The notes below the pieces were generated by a model. It searched no databases. It saw nothing but the letters and a program-made list of their open reading frames with translations, and was not told the DNA's origin. Made by a program: the position numbers and the translations under genes. Shown here in pieces: positions 18,846-27,575 of a stretch of 64,000 nt of DNA; position 1 is the stretch's first letter, and each line of letters opens with the position of its first letter. This DNA is from Cocleimonas flava (GTDB taxonomy: Bacteria; Pseudomonadota; Gammaproteobacteria; Thiotrichales; Thiotrichaceae), in the NCBI RefSeq assembly GCF_004339015.1, contig NZ_SMFQ01000002.1:435351-499350 (forward strand), read 5' to 3'.

Positions 18846-20699
18846 TTATTTAGGTGCGTATTTAACAGTGACCAATCCGTTTATGCCGTCCTGGTTATAA
18901 CCAGAAGCCAGAGAGTAGTCTTTGTCTAGGGCATTAGCAATCTTTGCACCTACGCTCCAGTCTTTAGAAACTGCGTAGTTAGTACGAAGATCTAACGTTG
19001 TAAAGCCGCCTAATTTTACTGAATTATCCACATTTGCGTATCGTTCAGACTCGGCATGCACAGTTGCACCAATAGTGAATTTACCAAACTTACGATCCAC
19101 ATCGATATTTAAGATTTGCTCAGAACGATTTCTTAGTATTTTGCCTTTATTGTCCCCAGTGCGATTTTCTGGCTTTTGCAAAGTCACATTAGCAGCCACA
19201 TCAAAACCCGCAAGTTTTGTTGCAAAAACGGCTTCTATTCCACGAATACGCGCTTCATCAATATTACTAACAGGGAAACCAGCGATTAAATTATCGATAT
19301 CATTCTGGAACACGTTAACTTCCCAGGAACCGTTGCTGAACTTACCATCAAGACCCAATTCATAGTTTTCACTTTTTTCAGGCAACAAATCAGTGCTACC
19401 AAAACCAGGATAATAAAGCTGATTAAATGTAGGTGCTTTAAAAGCAGTCCCATATGAAGCCTTCAAGCGCATTGAATCGGTTAATTCCTGACCAAATGCG
19501 ATGCCACCTGTGGTTTCTGAACCAAACTGCTCGTTATCGTCGTAACGTAAAGACGTATCGATATGTGTCTTATTCAGTTGTGTTGCATAACTAGCGAATA
19601 CGCCGGTGTTATCGCGTGAAGTAACATCATATTCTGTATTGCTATCTACCTTTGCATCAACCCAGTCAGTACCCAACAATAGGTTGTTATTATTGTTGAT
19701 AGCATAATTTGCGATTAAAGAGGCTGTATTTTGCTTGGTAGCGAAGTCACCGGTGAATGTGCCATCTTTAAAGTTATCGTTTTCATCTTTTGATTGACCA
19801 ACGGTAAAACGTAAGTTCAGCTTATCTGTTACGTCAGCACTGAGGTTTGCACTAATAACTTCTTGTACAAAGTCAGACTCATTCTGAAAACCACCATCAA
19901 AATCAGTACTACCTTCCGCTCTTAAAATACTTACTCCACCTTTTACAGCGTCTGAGAATTTATGCCCCACATTCAGAGAAACACTCTCTCTTTCGTAGCC
20001 ATCTCTATCCGGCTCATCGGCGAAACAGCCTGATGATGTTGAGTTACATGCATCAATACCATCTGTTTCTTCTTTAGAAACATTCAATTGGTATGTGGTT
20101 TTGTTGTTACCACCGGAAAGATTTACATTGCCTTTGTAGGTACTGTTGCTGCCTGCTGATAATGAAATCGATGGGCTAAAACCCTTCTGACCTTTTTTAG
20201 TGAATATCTGAATAACACCACCAATCGCTTCTGATCCGTAAAGACTAGAACGTGGGCCTCTAACAACTTCTATGCGATCGATTTGATCTACTGGAATATG
20301 TTGAAATGATGTTGAACCCAATGTTGCAGAACCTAGTCGAACGCCATCAACCAAAACCAATACATGACCTGAGTTTGTGCCACGTAAGAAAACAGAGGTG
20401 TTCTTACCTAAGCCACCCGTGTTTGAAATATTCAAACCTGGTACACGTGTAAGCGCCTGCTCAACGCTTAGATCCTGATGGAGACTGATATCTTCTTGAG
20501 TGATAACAGTAACTGGAGCCAAGGTTTTATTTGCAGTTACAGGACGACGATTTGCCGTAACGGTTAATTCGAGACTGCCATCATCACTAAGTGAAATGTT
20601 GTCAGACTCATCTGCAAAAACTGGAGATTGAAACGACGCAAGCATAATCGCAAGCACAGAAAAAGGAGCTACTTTTGTAGCTACAGGGGAGTATTTCAT
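18846..20699 (-). CDS. btuB: TonB-dependent vitamin B12 receptor
   Basis: A 617-residue outer-membrane receptor. It has a signal peptide ending around residue 29 and a TonB box-like segment (ELTVTANRRPV) about residues 45-55. The plug domain follows (ITQEDISLHQDLSVEQALTRVPG, then RIEVVRGPRSSLYGSEAIGGVIQIFTK). The 22-strand barrel ends in TVKYAPK. Assignment as BtuB rather than a general siderophore receptor rests on size and on the cobalamin riboswitch in its leader. Downstream on the same strand are membrane paralogue 2 and cobQ. Confidence 0.93.
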   Translation of the reverse strand: MKYSPVATKVAPFSVLAIMLASFQSPVFADESDNISLSDDGSLELTVTANRRPVTANKTLAPVTVITQEDISLHQDLSVEQALTRVPGLNISNTGGLGKNTSVFLRGTNSGHVLVLVDGVRLGSATLGSTSFQHIPVDQIDRIEVVRGPRSSLYGSEAIGGVIQIFTKKGQKGFSPSISLSAGSNSTYKGNVNLSGGNNKTTYQLNVSKEETDGIDACNSTSSGCFADEPDRDGYERESVSLNVGHKFSDAVKGGVSILRAEGSTDFDGGFQNESDFVQEVISANLSADVTDKLNLRFTVGQSKDENDNFKDGTFTGDFATKQNTASLIANYAINNNNNLLLGTDWVDAKVDSNTEYDVTSRDNTGVFASYATQLNKTHIDTSLRYDDNEQFGSETTGGIAFGQELTDSMRLKASYGTAFKAPTFNQLYYPGFGSTDLLPEKSENYELGLDGKFSNGSWEVNVFQNDIDNLIAGFPVSNIDEARIRGIEAVFATKLAGFDVAANVTLQKPENRTGDNKGKILRNRSEQILNIDVDRKFGKFTIGATVHAESERYANVDNSVKLGGFTTLDLRTNYAVSKDWSVGAKIANALDKDYSLASGYNQDGINGLVTVKYAPK

Positions 20700-20716
20700 T
20701 GTATGACCTATTGTTT

Positions 20717-20733
20717 CAGCACCCGCCGTGCTG
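20717..20733 (-). promoter_or_regulatory. Hairpin before the btuB ribosome site
   Basis: CAGCAC and GTGCTG pair around a five-base loop, ending 17 bp before the btuB ATG. It lies between the riboswitch aptamer and the start codon, so it could be part of the expression platform acting on translation initiation. Confidence 0.45.
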
Positions 20734-20779
20734 TTTAAAAAGTGAGCAACGAATCAGCATAACGCTTTCCCGTTGTCGT

Positions 20780-21045
20780 TTTCGCTAAGGCCGGTCTCCG
20801 GGCTTATGAATAGTGGCGAATGCCGATTAATACGTTTCTCCTTCCCACGCTATAAAAATTGCACAGTGGATATGAAACGACTAATTAGAATCAAAAAACA
20901 ATCCCTACAAAAAGCCTCGTAAGTAGGGGGGTGCCTTTAAGATTCTGTATTCAATTACCGTTGCGGGGGCAGCTCTGGAATTATGTTTAAGTAGCAAAAT
21001 CACTAACTAAATCATTCACCAGCTTCCCGTTTAATCCATTTGCTA
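20780..21045 (-). promoter_or_regulatory. Cobalamin riboswitch upstream of btuB
   Basis: On the minus strand the order of conserved elements matches cobalamin aptamers. It begins with ACGGGAAGCTGGTG, then CCAGAGCTGCCCCCGCAACG ending in GTAA, then CCACTGTGC, then GTGGGAAGG, and GCCACTA. The B12 box AAGCCCGGAGACCGGCC is at 20789-20805. A 6-bp stem (AGAATC at 20887-20892 with GATTCT at 20941-20946) closes a peripheral arm between the GGTAA and CCACTG elements; its loop contains a full copy of the dispersed 13-mer. Adenosylcobalamin binding would lower expression of btuB and probably the two genes after it. End points are approximate. Confidence 0.92.
20921..20933 (+). repeat. Dispersed 13-mer AAGTAGGGGGGTG, copy inside the riboswitch
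   Basis: Exact core with an A-run at 20909-20913, GCCTCG spacer and trailing CCTTT. It lies in the loop of a peripheral arm of the cobalamin aptamer, so it is transcribed in reverse as part of the btuB leader. Confidence 0.9.
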
Positions 21046-21139
21046 ATGCATCTGGACACCTAAAGCAGAGCGAAAGAATAGTGTGTTTAATGCAGGGTGT
21101 CTAGTGAAAGACCTTGAAACAGAAAGATTTAGCTTAAAA
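21046..21139. other. btuB promoter region beyond the riboswitch
   Basis: About 94 bp between the riboswitch and the ClC channel stop. It contains a GACACC/GGTGTC inverted repeat (21055 and 21096). The promoter of the btuB leader should be here, but I cannot assign a convincing -35/-10 pair. Together with the riboswitch it accounts for the 440-bp gene-free stretch from 20700. Confidence 0.4.
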
Positions 21140-22954
21140 TTAGAGCTTATATGAATCTTCTACCATCGATTTTGTGATTATTCCGTAGACTCGAGAGTTT
21201 TTATCCGCCTCTTCCTCATTAAACACGACATACAGCGCTTCAGCGCCCTGCACAAACTTCTCATGCGCCTGCTGCAAGTTAGCCTGTAAGGATATTGGGC
21301 TGAGTTGAAGACGGTTTGCGGGGATTTCAAACAGATTGATTTCTAATTCTTCAAGGTTTTCGATATCCGTCGTTTCGAGCGCTTCGTCCCCTACTTTTTC
21401 CGATTGCTGGGTTTGAATGTATTTGGCTAATTCAGTGATCGGCAACAAGGTTTTCAATTCGCCATCGCCATTATTAAGGAGTATCCAGTTCACATTGGCA
21501 TCGGTGGTGATGAGTTTTTTAGCGGTTGCTGCATCGGTCAACGCAGACCTTCTGGAAAATTTATTATCCAGCACACTGGCAACACCGATTCCCCTTAACA
21601 CTTGCAAAACGGGGTTGATATCGTAATCCAGACCATTGTTTCTCATCATGCTGATAAACAGTGATTGTTTATTAAACACTTCGCTCGCAGTGAGCTGGGC
21701 AATAACGATGGTAAGCATGCCCGGCATAATAATTCCGGGGTTATAAGTAAGCTCCATAATCGCGGTGAGTGCCGCCAAAGGCGCTTGCAAGCTAGCGCCA
21801 ACCATTGCTCCCATTCCTAGAATGGCATAAAAGCCGATATCAGATGCATCATAGCCAAAGAAGTAAGAGGCTAAATATCCCACCATCCCACCGAGTGCTG
21901 CCCCAATAAAAAAGGCAGGGCCAATCATGCCGCCAGGCACACCTAAACCGACACAAAGGCTGGTCGCCAATAACTTGGCAAAGAACAAACCAAATAATAC
22001 AGTGACAGTGTAACCACCTAATAATGCGGTATTGACCGTGTCATAACCAATACCAAACACTTCCGGATATACTAAACCAATGAGCGCAACAAATACTCCA
22101 GCAGCAATCACCTTCCACCAGATTTCGATGTGCTTGGTTTTGACGGAGATAACCTCAATCAAATGATTATAAAACGTCGCCCCAGCGCCAACCAGCAGTC
22201 CCAATAAAATAATTAATGGTAATTCAGCGAAAGACGAGAAATTAAAATCAGGGATACTAAATGCGGGTTCGCTACCCAGAATAAAGTTTGAAAGCCCGGT
22301 AGCAGTGACCGCCGCAAGCATAATCGGAATAAAACTCACCAAGGTGTATTCCATCATGATCACTTCAAGGGCAAAAATCACCCCTGCCAATGGCGTATTA
22401 AACGAAGCCGCTATTGCCGCCGCCGAACCGCTGGCTACCAATGTTCGAATACTATTATTCGGTAGATTTAAACTTTGCCCAAATAAACTACCCGACGCTG
22501 CACCAAGATAAATATGCGGACCTTCGCGGCCTACCGAATGACCACCGATGATAGCTATAGCTGCACCCACAAATTGCAGGATAAAACCCCTAACGGTCAA
22601 ATACCCTTGATGATATGCCATGCGTTCCATGACGCGCGCCACACCTAATACCCGAAGGCCATTTGAAGCCTTGTAAAACAACAACGCTAATAACAAACCA
22701 CTCACTATGGGAAATAACAAGCGCAAGCCAACGCTTAATGCTTCGTAATTTTCTGGTCCATCACCCGGCAATAAATAATCCTGAGTCTCTTCTACCAGCA
22801 AGCGAAAAACCACGATCACGGCACCGGTAATTAATCCGGAAATGAGACCAAGTAATGCAAGTTGCAGCAAAGCATCGGGACGCGCCAGCCTAAAATGAAA
22901 GGACTCCATCCACTGAGATTTTTTCTTTTTTATAATTTGTAGAAGTGGCGGCAT
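21140..22954 (-). CDS. ClC-family chloride channel/antiporter
   Basis: A 604-residue ClC protein. Selectivity-filter segments are visible as GGHSVGREGPHIYLG, with the gating glutamate in GREGP, and GVPGGMIGPAFF. ALEVIMMEY after the sixth helix holds the glutamate that fits a proton-coupled exchanger. About 10 helices are followed from residue 440 by a cytoplasmic region resembling a degenerate CBS pair (ASVLDNKFSRRSALTDAATAKKLI). An in-frame ATG at 22909 (MESFHFRLARPDALL) is an equally plausible start. It moves chloride across the inner membrane. It is monocistronic. Confidence 0.92.
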   Translation of the reverse strand: MPPLLQIIKKKKSQWMESFHFRLARPDALLQLALLGLISGLITGAVIVVFRLLVEETQDYLLPGDGPENYEALSVGLRLLFPIVSGLLLALLFYKASNGLRVLGVARVMERMAYHQGYLTVRGFILQFVGAAIAIIGGHSVGREGPHIYLGAASGSLFGQSLNLPNNSIRTLVASGSAAAIAASFNTPLAGVIFALEVIMMEYTLVSFIPIMLAAVTATGLSNFILGSEPAFSIPDFNFSSFAELPLIILLGLLVGAGATFYNHLIEVISVKTKHIEIWWKVIAAGVFVALIGLVYPEVFGIGYDTVNTALLGGYTVTVLFGLFFAKLLATSLCVGLGVPGGMIGPAFFIGAALGGMVGYLASYFFGYDASDIGFYAILGMGAMVGASLQAPLAALTAIMELTYNPGIIMPGMLTIVIAQLTASEVFNKQSLFISMMRNNGLDYDINPVLQVLRGIGVASVLDNKFSRRSALTDAATAKKLITTDANVNWILLNNGDGELKTLLPITELAKYIQTQQSEKVGDEALETTDIENLEELEINLFEIPANRLQLSPISLQANLQQAHEKFVQGAEALYVVFNEEEADKNSRVYGIITKSMVEDSYKL

Positions 22955-23026
22955 ATAAAAACTAGAATAATTATAAAGGCTTAATCTCTAAAGATTTTAA
23001 CATTAATATCTGTCAAGATATCGCTC

Positions 23027-23662
23027 ATGGAACAGTCAAATCAAACATCGGTAAATATCTCCCAGATTGCCTGTCACGACTGTGATTTATTGCAGAAAGT
23101 ACCACAATTACGCGTTGGGCAAACGGCTAATTGTCTTCGATGCAATGCATTCTTATTCAAAAACCAGAAAAACTCAGTCGATAGAAGTCTGGCTTTTGCG
23201 ATCACTGGATTAATTCTCTACATAATATCGAATATGTTTCCGTTATTGTCATTGCGAGCACTCGGCACTACGCAGGATGAAACCTTAATATCGACTTCAA
23301 TATCGCTGTTTAAAGCTGATATGCCCTTACTCAGTATTGTCGTTCTGTTTACTACCGTCATTTTTCCCGCAACCACCTTACTCGGCACCATTTTTATACT
23401 TATACAGGTAAAAAGGGATACGTTTAACGATTATACCGCACCGTTATTTCGTTTTTTAAGAAGTACCGACACCTGGGGCATGCTGGAAATTTTCATGCTG
23501 GCATTGCTGGTTGCCATGGTAAAACTCGGTGACGTTGCTGAAGTGATATTTGGCACTTCCCTATATGCGTTTTGTTTGTTGATATTATCATTAACCATGT
23601 TGAGTCATTCGCTTAACCCGCATGATGTCTGGAGTAAATTAAGAAGGGACATAACGCAATGA
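23027..23662 (+). CDS. pqiA: PqiA-family membrane protein, N-terminal-half homologue
   Basis: A 211-residue protein equal to the first half of E. coli PqiA. It has a zinc-ribbon-like pair of cysteine motifs (CHDCDLLQKV and CLRCN) and then four transmembrane helices with the NMFPLLSLRALG motif. It overlaps the next gene by 4 bp (ATGA). PqiA-PqiB-PqiC form an envelope-spanning lipid-transport system of the MCE type. Confidence 0.88.
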   Translation: MEQSNQTSVNISQIACHDCDLLQKVPQLRVGQTANCLRCNAFLFKNQKNSVDRSLAFAITGLILYIISNMFPLLSLRALGTTQDETLISTSISLFKADMPLLSIVVLFTTVIFPATTLLGTIFILIQVKRDTFNDYTAPLFRFLRSTDTWGMLEIFMLALLVAMVKLGDVAEVIFGTSLYAFCLLILSLTMLSHSLNPHDVWSKLRRDITQ

Positions 23663-24381
23663 CACCCGCCATCACCGCGAAAGCCATCACCGCACGCGAT
23701 GCCGGGTTTATATCCTGTCACTTTTGCAGTACATTGAGCAAAGTGCCTAAAGGCACAAACCTGAAAAAATCAGAACTGATTTGCCCCTGTTGTAAATCAA
23801 CCATTCACTCGCGCAAACCCAATAGCATTAATCGAACATGGGCATTATTGATCGCTGCGATCATTTTATACATCCCTGCCAATACACTTCCCATAATGAC
23901 CTTTACGCTGTGGGGTGACGGCCAACCAGACACCATTATCAGTGGCGTTATTCATTTAATGGATGGAGGCATGTGGCCCTTGGCATTATTGATATTTGTT
24001 GCAAGTATCTTTATACCCGTTCTAAAGTTAATTATACTCATGTTGCTAATGATCAGCGTCCAGACCAAAGCCCGCTGGAAGCCACAGGACAGAACTGCTT
24101 TGTACCGCGTTACCGAGTTTGTCGGCAGGTGGTCGATGGTTGATGTCTTTGTGATTGGGATTTTGGTCTCACTGGTTCAATTTGGAAACAGTGCGAATGT
24201 AACGCCGGGCCTGGGCTCGCTCTCATTTGCAGCAGTGGTCATTTTAACCATGTTTGCAGCACGCGCATTTGACCCTCGTTTGATATGGGATGTTTTAGAA
24301 ACCGAAACAAACGTGGATAATACAGCGAATACTAAAACAGCATTAAGCAATGAAGATGATAAGCAGATGGTAAAACCATAA
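23659..24381 (+). CDS. PqiA-family membrane protein, C-terminal-half homologue
   Basis: A 240-residue protein matching the second half of PqiA: a CHFCSTLSKV/CPCC zinc ribbon, then NTLPIMTFTLWGDG and four helices, with FVGRWSMVDVFVIG. E. coli has both halves in one chain; here they are separate, overlapping and translationally coupled genes, so a two-chain PqiA is expected. The C-terminus is a charged tail. pqiB begins 3 bp after the stop. Confidence 0.88.
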   Translation: MTPAITAKAITARDAGFISCHFCSTLSKVPKGTNLKKSELICPCCKSTIHSRKPNSINRTWALLIAAIILYIPANTLPIMTFTLWGDGQPDTIISGVIHLMDGGMWPLALLIFVASIFIPVLKLIILMLLMISVQTKARWKPQDRTALYRVTEFVGRWSMVDVFVIGILVSLVQFGNSANVTPGLGSLSFAAVVILTMFAARAFDPRLIWDVLETETNVDNTANTKTALSNEDDKQMVKP

Positions 24382-24383
24382 CA

Positions 24384-26219
24384 ATGGCTCACACCGAACC
24401 GAACCTTGACAACGGAATCAATCCAGACGAACTTCCTTTCGCTCAAGTAAATCCCAAAGCACGTTTTTCTTTAATATGGATCATTCCATTAACTGCAGCC
24501 TTAATTGGAGGCTGGTTAATTTACAAATATTACAGCGAACGTGGCACCATAATTAACATCACCTTCGATGAAGCTGCTGGCATTGAAGAAAAGAAGACAC
24601 CGATACGCTATAAAGATGTAGTTGTTGGCAAAGTGAGAAGACTCCGCTTAACAGAAGACCTTAACAAGGTAAGAGTCACAGCCGAAATTTACCCTGAAAT
24701 GGCTGAAAATCTTGGCACCAACACACGATTCTGGGTTAAAAAACCCCGCATTACACTTCAGGGTGTAAGCGGCCTCGATACTCTATTATCAGGTGTTTAT
24801 ATCGGGCTTGATCCCGGCGCCAAAAGTGAGCCATTAGATAATTACCTAGGACTTTCAACCGCTCCCTTTATCACAAATGATGCAAGCGGCACACGCATTG
24901 CAATGCGTACTGAAAATCTTGGCTCGTTAGATATTGGCTCTCCTGTTTATTACAACAAAATTAATGTCGGTGAAGTCACAAGTTACCGATTAAATTCAGA
25001 CACCGAAAGTATTGATGTATTCATCTACGTGCATGAGCCGTATGACAAACTAATCAAGAGCAATACACGCTTCTGGAATGCCAGCGGTATAGAAGTGGAT
25101 ATTACAGCGACTGGCATATCTACCAGAATGGAATCGATGACTTCCCTTCTTATTGGGGGCATCGCTTTCGAAACACCTAAAGACGGTGTCAGCAAAGAGA
25201 TTAGTGGCGAGAACGCTTTCACGCTGTATGATTCCTATAAAGTCGCTCAGGAAAATACCGAGCTTTATAATAAGCTGTTTTACACGATGTATTTTGATGA
25301 TTCGCTACATGGCCTCACAGAAGATTCAAGCATTGAATACAGCGGCGTCAAAGTCGGCAGAGTCGAAAAAATATCACTTCAGCACGATGCCGCAAATGAC
25401 AACATCAAGGCGGCAGTAAAAGTCTCTTTACGTATTGATAAATTTTCGAACAAAGCAGACGCAAAAGAAGCTGAAGAAAAACTCCAAAGCCTCGTCGAAG
25501 AAGGCCTTCAAGCACAATTAGTAGTCGACAGCTTACTAACAGGCTCACAATATATTTCACTTCATGTTCCACCCAGCAGATTGATAACCGGTGAAAAAGG
25601 GAGAAATGAATTTGCCCTGATGCCTACCAGCATTAAAAAAGCATCAAGATTCCCCACTACCGCAGCACAGTCAACGTTGATGAATTTCGATGCTACGGAA
25701 ATATCAGAGGCTTTAACCGATACACTATCTAGCGTGAAAGCCTTGATCAATTCGGATGACATCAAAAAGACGCTCAATGGACTTGCCAATACCACTGCGA
25801 ACCTAGACCGAATTACGAGTCAGTTAGACAAAGAAGGCTTCTCTAAAGAACTGGTGAATACTTTGGCGAGTGCTAAAAAGACCACTGAATCTATCAACCG
25901 ATTAATGCTCGATGCACAGAAGGCTGTCGTTACGATTACATCGGCAACCGATAAGCTGCAAAAAGACGCAGGGCATACCTTACAAACCTTCAGCAATGTC
26001 GGAAATAAGCTTGAGCAAAACGCTGCTAAAACCATGCAAAGCATCAATAGAACCAGTAACACGCTGGATGCAGGCTTAAAATCAACCTTGAGTGAAGATT
26101 CAGCATTGCAACATCGCTTACAGGTTTTGATTAATGAATTAACTGAAGCATCCAGGTCTTTTTCTGTTCTGGCTGATACGCTTCAACGCAAACCTGATTC
26201 GCTTATTTTTGGTAAATAA
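24384..26219 (+). CDS. pqiB: PqiB MCE-domain protein
   Basis: A 611-residue protein with one N-terminal transmembrane helix (residues about 29-47) and three MCE/MlaD domains; starts are seen at TIINITFDEAAGIEEKKTPIRYKDV, at GTRIAMRTENLGSLDIGSPVYYN, and at LFYTMYFDDSLHGLTEDSSIEYSGV. A long helical C-terminal region follows. PqiB forms a hexameric periplasmic needle that carries lipids between the membranes. It lies between pqiA and pqiC. Confidence 0.93.
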   Translation: MAHTEPNLDNGINPDELPFAQVNPKARFSLIWIIPLTAALIGGWLIYKYYSERGTIINITFDEAAGIEEKKTPIRYKDVVVGKVRRLRLTEDLNKVRVTAEIYPEMAENLGTNTRFWVKKPRITLQGVSGLDTLLSGVYIGLDPGAKSEPLDNYLGLSTAPFITNDASGTRIAMRTENLGSLDIGSPVYYNKINVGEVTSYRLNSDTESIDVFIYVHEPYDKLIKSNTRFWNASGIEVDITATGISTRMESMTSLLIGGIAFETPKDGVSKEISGENAFTLYDSYKVAQENTELYNKLFYTMYFDDSLHGLTEDSSIEYSGVKVGRVEKISLQHDAANDNIKAAVKVSLRIDKFSNKADAKEAEEKLQSLVEEGLQAQLVVDSLLTGSQYISLHVPPSRLITGEKGRNEFALMPTSIKKASRFPTTAAQSTLMNFDATEISEALTDTLSSVKALINSDDIKKTLNGLANTTANLDRITSQLDKEGFSKELVNTLASAKKTTESINRLMLDAQKAVVTITSATDKLQKDAGHTLQTFSNVGNKLEQNAAKTMQSINRTSNTLDAGLKSTLSEDSALQHRLQVLINELTEASRSFSVLADTLQRKPDSLIFGK

Positions 26220-26287
26220 ACCGAAAATAGCGAGTCGCTTATACTAGTAAAAAAGCAGTAAATATCTTACAAAAAAAGTAAAACAAC

Positions 26288-26896
26288 ATGATTAAAATTA
26301 AAGCCTTACCTGTTTTTATTCTTATTTTGAGCGCTGTTGCTGGTTGTAGCAGTACCCCTTCATCATCAAATCTGGGCGGCACTCACTTTTATTCGCTGTC
26401 ATCCATGAAACCCAGTTCAGCAGTAACGGCTAACAAAATCAGCATTGGCATTGGTCCAGTTGAGATACCGCGATTACTTAATCGACCACAAATAGTAAGC
26501 CGCAAGAACAAGTCTGAAATCATCATGTCGGAAAAGCATCAATGGGGTGGTTCTTACAAAGAAGAACTTAACAAAGCCATCACCGATAACCTTTCGATAT
26601 TACTCAAAACCGAGCGCATAGAACAATATCCGTGGAAATCTACCTTTAAACCAGATTATCAGGTGCGTATCAATATCGAGAGCTTTGACGGTGATATAAA
26701 TAGCCCAACGCAAAGAGACGTTACGCTTAATGCCCGTTGGCGATTAATCAAAAATGATAAAGAATTACTGGTAAAACGTGCGTTAATAACAGTCCCACTT
26801 AAGAATTCAGGGTATGCTGCTTATGTAAACGCCCAGAGCGAAGCCATCAATCGTTTTAGTCACGACATTGTGGCGCAGATTCGCAAACAACCCTAG
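26288..26896 (+). CDS. pqiC: PqiC lipoprotein
   Basis: A 202-residue outer-membrane lipoprotein with a signal peptide and lipobox (VAGC, cysteine at about residue 20). The body matches the DUF330/ABC-transport auxiliary family: HFYSLS near the start, IGIGPVEIPRLLNRPQIV, and WGGSYKEELNKAITDNLS. It anchors the PqiB tunnel at the outer membrane. It is 68 bp after pqiB. Confidence 0.9.
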   Translation: MIKIKALPVFILILSAVAGCSSTPSSSNLGGTHFYSLSSMKPSSAVTANKISIGIGPVEIPRLLNRPQIVSRKNKSEIIMSEKHQWGGSYKEELNKAITDNLSILLKTERIEQYPWKSTFKPDYQVRINIESFDGDINSPTQRDVTLNARWRLIKNDKELLVKRALITVPLKNSGYAAYVNAQSEAINRFSHDIVAQIRKQP

Positions 26897-26969
26897 TTCA
26901 TTGATTATTAATAAATTGGTTTTAAAAAAATGACACAAGGGAGAAGAGCCACCTAAAAGGAATGTATAC

Positions 26970-27461
26970 ATCATACAGGGAAAGATTTTAATCAGTGCAT
27001 GCCTCATCGGCAATCCGGTTCGCTACAATGGCTCAGATTTGCTGTTGGACCACCCTCTATTGACTAAATGGAGGGATGAGGAACGTTTAGTCCCAATTTG
27101 TCCAGAAGTTGCTGGCGGATTACCTGTTCCGCGCCTGCCCGCTGAGATTCAATTTGGCGATGCTGAAAAAGTCCTTGATGGGAAAGCACAAGTACTACAA
27201 ATAGATCAGTCAGATGTTACAAAAGCGTTTATAGATGGCGCCAACAAAGCATTAGAACTTGCTTTAGCGACTCACTGCAAAGTTGCAATACTCACAGAAA
27301 GAAGCCCCTCATGTGGTAGCAGTATGATTTTTGATGGCACCTTCACCAATGAGAAAATTCTCGGTATCGGCGTGACTACCGCCTTATTAGAAAGAAACAA
27401 TATCCGGGTCTTTAATCAAAACCAGTTAGATGAACTCGACTACTATTTACAAAATAATTAG
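26970..27461 (+). CDS. DUF523 family protein with no canonical start codon
   Basis: The conserved DUF523 N-terminus (GKILISACLIGNPVRYNG) is encoded at 26979-27032, upstream of the first in-frame ATG, GTG or TTG (TTG at 27039). The frame is open upstream but contains only ATC at 26970 and ATA at 26973 at sensible positions. AAAAGG at 26955-26960 lies nine to twelve bases before them. The rest is typical: PICPEVAGGLPVPRLPAEI, then ILTERSPSCGSSMIFDGTF. Function is unknown; conserved cysteines suggest metal or cluster binding. Possibilities are a rare ATC/ATA start, a point mutation that has killed the start, or a sequencing error. Confidence 0.75.
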   Translation: MIQGKILISACLIGNPVRYNGSDLLLDHPLLTKWRDEERLVPICPEVAGGLPVPRLPAEIQFGDAEKVLDGKAQVLQIDQSDVTKAFIDGANKALELALATHCKVAILTERSPSCGSSMIFDGTFTNEKILGIGVTTALLERNNIRVFNQNQLDELDYYLQNN

Positions 27462-27495
27462 AATAGTCGAATGGTTTCAAGTTATTACATATAGT

Positions 27496-27508
27496 CACCC
27501 CCCTACTT
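27496..27508 (-). repeat. Dispersed 13-mer AAGTAGGGGGGTG, copy after the DUF523 gene
   Basis: Exact core on the minus strand with TGCCTGT spacer and a run of six A at the far side (27517-27522 read in reverse). It begins 35 bp past the stop. Confidence 0.9.
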
Positions 27509-27575
27509 ACAGGCAGTTTTTTAGAAAATAATTCACGATTAAATCAATAAAGATAATTACCATCAGGACCAGAAT

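Noticed and set aside
26807-27013. Minus-strand 68-residue frame between pqiC and the DUF523 gene
   Set aside because: It overlaps the conserved N-terminal coding part of the DUF523 gene and has no recognisable feature.
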